Shown here in pieces: positions 49,698 to 53,414 of a DNA stretch of 53,414 nt. The position numbers and the translations under genes were made by a program. The stretch spans positions 1 through 53,414 of the forward strand of contig DASTYE010000100.1 in NCBI GenBank assembly GCA_035765135.1, written 5' to 3'. The notes below the pieces were generated by a model, which saw only the letters and a program-made list of their open reading frames with translations, was not told the origin of the DNA and made no database searches. Position 1 is the first letter of the stretch. Each line of letters starts with the position of its first letter. Origin of the DNA: JAICNG01 sp035765135 (GTDB lineage: Bacteria; Gemmatimonadota; Gemmatimonadetes; Gemmatimonadales; Gemmatimonadaceae).

Positions 49698-49890
49698 GTA
49701 CGCATGAATTCAGACAGTTATACCGTCGACCTCGACGCATGAGAGCATCAACATCGACAGATTTTCGACGCTGACAAGAAAGTCGACGCTATGGATGTGC
49801 TGCCTTACGGGTTATCTTTCCTCCAGACGCATCCTTCGCTGAGTCGTCCACCCCGGGACAGGCGCTCTCTCTTCCTTCCCAAGGCGCATC

Positions 49891-50934
49891 ATGGCGACTT
49901 CAGCAACTCTCGCAGCTCCTGCCGCTGCGTCGACCACCTCGCTCCGCGGTTGGCAAAGCACCACCGCCCCCTATCGTGCCAGCAGCGTCGCCAGCGCGGC
50001 GATTCAGCTGGGCACGACACTGCTCCCGCTCGCGATGCTCATCGCGCTCATGTACCTGACGCTCGACGTCTCGTACTGGCTCACGCTGCTGCTCGCGATC
50101 CCCGCTGCCGGCTTCCTCGTGCGCACGTTCATCATCATGCACGACTGCGGACACGGATCGTTCGTGCCGTCACGCCGGGCAAACGAAGTCATCGGATTCG
50201 TCACCGGCGCGATCACCCTGACGCCCTTCGCGCAATGGCGGCGGGACCACGCGCTCCACCACGCCTCGTCAGGCGATCTCGACCGGCGCGGTCACGGGGA
50301 CGTGCTCACGCTCACCGTCGATGAGTATCTCGCGCGGTCGCGATGGGGACGCCTCAAGTATCGGATGTATCGCCACCCGATCGTGTTGTTCGTACTTGGA
50401 CCGATCTTTCTGCTCATCGTTCGTCACCTGCCCGCGGCGGGCATCGCGCGCACGTCGAAAACCACTCTCGAGTCGCGCGCCACGACCGCGGCCCTGGCCG
50501 CAATCGTCGTCGCGCTGGCGCTGGCGGTTGGATGGCAGGCCGTGCTTCTCGTGTATGGGCCGATTCTCCTGATCGCCGGCGCAACGGGAAACTGGCTCTT
50601 CTACGTGCAGCACCAGTTCGAGGACGCGTACTGGGAGCCGCACGAGGGGTGGGATTACGCCGAAGCGGCGATCCGGGGCGCGTCGTACTACCGCCTGCCC
50701 AGGGTGCTGGAGTGGATGACGGGACGCATCGGGCTGCACCACGTGCACCACCTCGACCCGAAGATTCCGAACTATCATTTGCGCCGGTGCCACGAGGAGA
50801 ACGGAATGCTCCAGGCGGTTACGGTGCTGACGGTGCGAGAGAGTCTGCGCACCGCGTCACTCAGGCTGTGGGATGCGGACCAGGGACGCATGATCGGCTT
50901 CCGGGAGCTACGAGGCCGGGTCGCCAGGCGTTAG
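49891..50934 (+). CDS. Membrane fatty-acid desaturase (acyl-lipid type)
   Basis: A 347-aa integral membrane di-iron desaturase. The three His boxes are HDCGHGS (84-88), HALHH (120-124) and HHVHH (283-287), the pattern of DesA-type omega desaturases. Four hydrophobic segments lie around them; further family marks are GNWLFYVQHQFEDAYW and IPNYHLRRCHEEN. It would put a double bond into membrane lipid acyl chains, often in response to cold. Stands alone, with a strong hairpin after it. The first about 25 residues are a soluble Ala/Ser/Thr-rich head. Confidence 0.93.
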   Translation: MATSATLAAPAAASTTSLRGWQSTTAPYRASSVASAAIQLGTTLLPLAMLIALMYLTLDVSYWLTLLLAIPAAGFLVRTFIIMHDCGHGSFVPSRRANEVIGFVTGAITLTPFAQWRRDHALHHASSGDLDRRGHGDVLTLTVDEYLARSRWGRLKYRMYRHPIVLFVLGPIFLLIVRHLPAAGIARTSKTTLESRATTAALAAIVVALALAVGWQAVLLVYGPILLIAGATGNWLFYVQHQFEDAYWEPHEGWDYAEAAIRGASYYRLPRVLEWMTGRIGLHHVHHLDPKIPNYHLRRCHEENGMLQAVTVLTVRESLRTASLRLWDADQGRMIGFRELRGRVARR

Positions 50935-50951
50935 GCTCCTCCGCGATGACA

Positions 50952-50989
50952 CACGGGCGCGCTCACCCAAACCGGTGAGCGCGCCCGTG
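50952..50989. terminator. Strong hairpin after the desaturase gene
   Basis: 15-bp perfect stem CACGGGCGCGCTCAC with an 8-base loop, between the desaturase stop (50934) and the stop of the convergent 49-aa gene. Serves both strands; no U-run. Confidence 0.75.
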
Positions 50990-51005
50990 CGTCGTCCGGG
51001 GGGCC

Positions 51006-51155
51006 TCAGCTCTTGCTGGGCGTCTCCGGTGGCGTCGCCTCGGTGGTGGGGGCGGGCTTGGGCTTCAGCGCTTCGGCCTCGGCCTCACGACGCTCACGGT
51101 CGCGCTGCGCGAATGCGCCGAATCCACCTTTTTTGGTCTCTTTCGGATCGAGCAT
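51006..51155 (-). CDS. Small charged protein, 49 aa
   Basis: MLDPKETKKGGFGAFAQRDR, then ERREAEAEALKPKPAPTTEA, ending TPPETPSKS. A short helix-forming charged part is followed by a Pro/Thr tail; no signal peptide. GGAG lies 5 bases before the ATG, and a good sigma-70 promoter (51289-51317) lies upstream. The promoter and ribosome-binding site make it a real gene despite its size. Function unknown; divergent from an XRE regulator that may control it. Confidence 0.7.
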   Translation of the reverse strand: MLDPKETKKGGFGAFAQRDRERREAEAEALKPKPAPTTEATPPETPSKS

Positions 51156-51288
51156 GGTAGCTCCCTGGCCCGCTCGCGGCTGCGGTATCGTGCGGCGTTG
51201 GCCGTCTGGAGAGGGCGCGAGGACCGATCCGAATGGCAGGTCGCTCCTCGGGCGAGCGAACATACCCCGACCTCCGCGCATGGCGCGA

Positions 51289-51317
51289 ATACTAATATAT
51301 CGTATTACTATTGTCAA
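51289..51317 (-). promoter_or_regulatory. Sigma-70 promoter of the 49-aa protein gene
   Basis: On the minus strand TTGACA (51312-51317), 17-base spacer, TAGTAT (51289-51294). Consensus -35 and 4 of 6 in the -10. Start near 51282, leaving a leader of about 125 bases. Its -35 shares five bases with the -35 of the opposite promoter. Confidence 0.65.
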
Positions 51318-51339
51318 ACGTAATCACGGGCGCTATTAT
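51311..51339 (+). promoter_or_regulatory. Sigma-70 promoter of the XRE regulator gene
   Basis: TTGTCA (51311-51316), 17-base spacer, TATTAT (51334-51339): 5 of 6 in both hexamers with ideal spacing. Start near 51346, about 18 bases before the GTG start codon. The two divergent promoters overlap at TTGTCAA, so they cannot easily fire at the same time. Confidence 0.7.
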
Positions 51340-51363
51340 TAAGTCTCCCGCCGGAGCGAGGGC

Positions 51364-51594
51364 GTGATCCGATTCCACCTGTCGACAGTGCTGAAACGGA
51401 AGGGATGGACGCCGTACCGGCTCTCCCAGGAGACCGGGCTCACGGTACCCACCGCGTACCGCCTGGCCGACCCCCGCTTGAAGTTCGGACGGTTCACCGC
51501 CGACACGCTCGACCGCCTTTGCGCCGCGCTCGATGTGCAGCCGGGCGAGCTGCTCGAGTTCGTTCCCACCAGACGTCGCAAGCGCCCGCGCTAG
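51364..51594 (+). CDS. XRE/Cro-CI family DNA-binding protein, 76 aa
   Basis: A single helix-turn-helix domain with no ligand domain: LSTVLKRKGWTPYRLSQETG, then LTVPTAYRLADPRL (recognition helix) and TADTLDRLCAALDVQPGELL, the YozG/HTH_26 pattern, with a basic tail RRRKRPR. GTG start with GGAG 7 bases upstream. It lies divergent from the 49-aa gene with overlapping promoters, so it probably regulates both itself and that gene. Confidence 0.88.
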   Translation: MIRFHLSTVLKRKGWTPYRLSQETGLTVPTAYRLADPRLKFGRFTADTLDRLCAALDVQPGELLEFVPTRRRKRPR

Positions 51595-51693
51595 CCCGCT
51601 GTACCGCCGTGTCCCTGCCTCTCACGCGGCGCGCATTCGCTCGCCCGCGCCAGCGGAACCGTCCGCTGCGCCCTCGATCCAGCAGGAGGTTCC

Positions 51694-52245
51694 ATGAAAG
51701 CCAACAGAGCGCCTAACGGTCATGGACCGTCGAAGCGCACGACGCCATCCGAGCCGCGGAGCACGTCCCAGCCAGCGACGGATGGTCCCTACCGCGTGGA
51801 ACCCGCGCGCACCCGCCGCACCGGCGAAAACAGCCTGCTCGAGACCGCCGCGGCACGCGGTCGCTTCCGCACGCTTGGCGGGGCGATTCGCAGCGCGGGT
51901 CTCGTCGATCTGATGAGCGGCAAGGGGCCCTTTACGCTGTTCGCGCCGACCGACGAGGCGTTCGCCCGAATGCCTCAGGAGGAACGCGAAGCGCTGCTGG
52001 CCGACAAGGCCTCACTGGCCGAGGTGCTCACCTATCACCTCGTGCGTGAGCGAGTGAAGGCGCCACGCGTCGGCTCACCGCGAACCGCCACGACCGTCAA
52101 CGGCGGAACGCTCACGATTACGGTGAAGGACCGCGGCTTCAAGCGGCGCGGCTTCAAGGTCAACGACGCGAAGATCGTCAAAACGGAGATCCTCGCCTCG
52201 AACGGCGTCATTCACGCGATCGACAGCGTTCTGATTCCGCGGTAG
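51694..52245 (+). CDS. Fasciclin (FAS1) domain protein without signal peptide
   Basis: A 183-aa protein with one FAS1 domain (about 45-183): SLLETAAARGRFRTLGGAIR, GKGPFTLFAPTDEAFARMP (the H1 motif), LTYHLVRERV (the conserved YH), and the C-terminal ASNGVIHAIDSVLIPR (H2). FAS1 domains are normally adhesive and exported. Here the first 45 residues are basic and disordered, with no hydrophobic stretch. The start is secure: AGGAGG 5 bases before ATG 51694. Either it acts in the cytoplasm or it leaves by another route. Confidence 0.9.
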   Translation: MKANRAPNGHGPSKRTTPSEPRSTSQPATDGPYRVEPARTRRTGENSLLETAAARGRFRTLGGAIRSAGLVDLMSGKGPFTLFAPTDEAFARMPQEEREALLADKASLAEVLTYHLVRERVKAPRVGSPRTATTVNGGTLTITVKDRGFKRRGFKVNDAKIVKTEILASNGVIHAIDSVLIPR

Positions 52246-52249
52246 CGAC

Positions 52250-53329
52250 TCACGGTGCGGACGGCTGCCTGCCGTCCGTACCGGCGTTGGCCACGATCAC
52301 CCCGGCCGCCGTGATCGCGGTGCTGTCGCCATCCGAGACGTAGCGACGGCCGGACTTCTCGAGCCAGTCCAGCGTCCGCTCGAGCGAATTCCCGTATACC
52401 TGCACGCGCTCCAGTCGCAGGGGATCGAACGCCGGGTCGAACGGACTCGGCACCGGCTGCCCGGCCACGAGCAGGACCGCCGCGTGATCGTACGCCACCA
52501 CACGCTTCGTCCGGGCATCGGTCCACGAGCCCTTCGCCGCCAGCCCCTCGTTCCTCGGCCACTCGCCTAACGGGAGCGCCATCGTGCGCACCCGGTATCC
52601 GGGCACGGCCGAATCGACCGCCAGGGCGAGCCGCGCGATCTGCTCCTGGACCACGGTATCATCGTATTTCGAGAGCTGCGCGTGCCAGAGTGTGTGGTTG
52701 CAGAGCTCGAATCCACGCTCCGCCAGGAACTTGAGCTTGGCGTGTCGCCACGCGCTCTTCTGCCCTTCGATGTCCCGATCGCCGAAGAACGCGCGCCCCG
52801 CTTCCGCACCCGACAGCACGCAGAACGTCGCCTTGCTCTCCCAGTCGGGATGCGCCTTCTGGAAGTCGAGCCAGATACCGACCGCACTGGTCGAGTCGAC
52901 GACGAGCTGGCCGTTTCGCTCGACGTAGCGAAATTGCGATGGCGAGGCGTCGTCGAAGGTGAAGACGACGGGGGACAGTCCTCTCGGAAGGTCGATGCGC
53001 CGGCTGACGAGATCGGCGACCGTGATCGGCCGATACCCTCGCTCGTAGAGCAGCTCGAGGTCCCGGCGGAAGCGAGTGTGCTCGCGCTCCCAGCGCGCCT
53101 CCCTGGTGCCGACGAGGTGGTACTCCAGGATCGGGATCCGTCCCGTCTCGTTCGGCTGACGGTTCCGCGACGCCGAGTCGAGGGCAACCATCGCGCGGGC
53201 CGCCGCCTTCTCATTAGATGAGGCGGCGGGCGCTTCGTTCGGGCGTGCTTCTGTCCTGCTGCATCCCGCCGCGATCAGCGCGATCGGGAGAACGGCGGCA
53301 AGCCGCCGGTACCGCGAATATGGATGCAC
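52250..53329 (-). CDS. Polysaccharide deacetylase family lipoprotein (NodB-like)
   Basis: A 359-aa lipoprotein. With GTG 53329 the signal is VHPYSRYRRLAAVLPIALIA, then AGC (lipobox IAAGC at about residue 23). The NodB domain has ILEYHLVG, VVFTFDDASPSQF (the catalytic and metal Asp pair) and NHTLWH (the metal His pair HxxxH). It would hydrolyse N- or O-acetyl groups on a periplasmic or surface glycan. The frame extends to 53410, but that start would bury the signal peptide in a long hydrophilic head. Its stop lies 5 bases from the convergent FAS1 stop. Confidence 0.87.
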   Translation of the reverse strand: MHPYSRYRRLAAVLPIALIAAGCSRTEARPNEAPAASSNEKAAARAMVALDSASRNRQPNETGRIPILEYHLVGTREARWEREHTRFRRDLELLYERGYRPITVADLVSRRIDLPRGLSPVVFTFDDASPSQFRYVERNGQLVVDSTSAVGIWLDFQKAHPDWESKATFCVLSGAEAGRAFFGDRDIEGQKSAWRHAKLKFLAERGFELCNHTLWHAQLSKYDDTVVQEQIARLALAVDSAVPGYRVRTMALPLGEWPRNEGLAAKGSWTDARTKRVVAYDHAAVLLVAGQPVPSPFDPAFDPLRLERVQVYGNSLERTLDWLEKSGRRYVSDGDSTAITAAGVIVANAGTDGRQPSAP

Positions 53330-53414
53330 GTGGGGTGAGTCGGTCGAAGGGGCGTCGTCCTGACGCGGAGGCGCCGGGTCGGCGCGCCTCGTGATGGATC
53401 GCACACCCACCGGC

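Overview
The window is high-GC DNA (about two thirds G+C by eye) from a diderm bacterium. It encodes a TamA/TamB outer-membrane assembly pair, an outer-membrane barrel protein, a type IV pilin and several lipoproteins with clear lipoboxes. Gene content, GC level and the many lipoproteins reading AACSD or SACSD at the cleavage site fit Gemmatimonadota. That placement is an inference, not proof. I see no rRNA, tRNA, CRISPR array, prophage or insertion sequence, so this reads as chromosome.

Layout. 0-3 kb: end of an unknown gene, a small secreted protein, a type IV pilin with a sigma-54 type promoter, and a PAS/GAF histidine kinase. 3-12.5 kb: 2-oxoglutarate dehydrogenase E1 (sucA), a secreted PIG-L deacetylase fusion, and a translationally coupled ABC importer of the ferric-iron/AfuABC class. 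12.5-20.4 kb: a membrane glycosyltransferase, a hybrid histidine kinase with an ANTAR response regulator, NDH-2 and a small Ig-like lipoprotein in one run, then an MFS transporter. 20.5-25 kb: a four-gene BMP-type nucleoside importer whose genes all overlap by 4 bases. 25.3-29 kb: nadB-nadA-nadC, de novo NAD synthesis. 29-33.5 kb: NicO/RcnA-like metal transporter, tiny zinc ribbon, SPATA20/YyaL-like protein and an M20 dipeptidase. 33.6-36.8 kb: two-domain multicopper oxidase, ZIP transporter and OM barrel operon behind a DtxR/IdeR-like operator. 36.9-45.4 kb: tamB, tamA and rho. 45.8-49.6 kb: an unusual signalling cluster (stand-alone HisKA domain, TPR protein, REC-only protein, AraC regulator with pseudo-receiver, 45-aa lipoprotein peptide, TPR protein). 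49.9-53.4 kb: desaturase, 49-aa charged protein divergent from an XRE regulator, fasciclin-domain protein and polysaccharide deacetylase.

The most unusual feature is not a gene. At least thirteen long imperfect hairpins of 50-250 bp, whose arms are built of short repeating words, occupy most non-coupled gene boundaries between 3 and 47 kb. They fall into a few sequence classes. Two copies 19 kb apart (5.8 and 25.1 kb) are clearly homologous and lie in opposite orientation. Two others lie in frame inside ABC-transporter genes. A second candidate for something new is the 46.8-49.7 kb cluster, where a secreted small lipoprotein and a TPR protein share a promoter motif at almost the same distance from their start codons, next to an AraC-type regulator.
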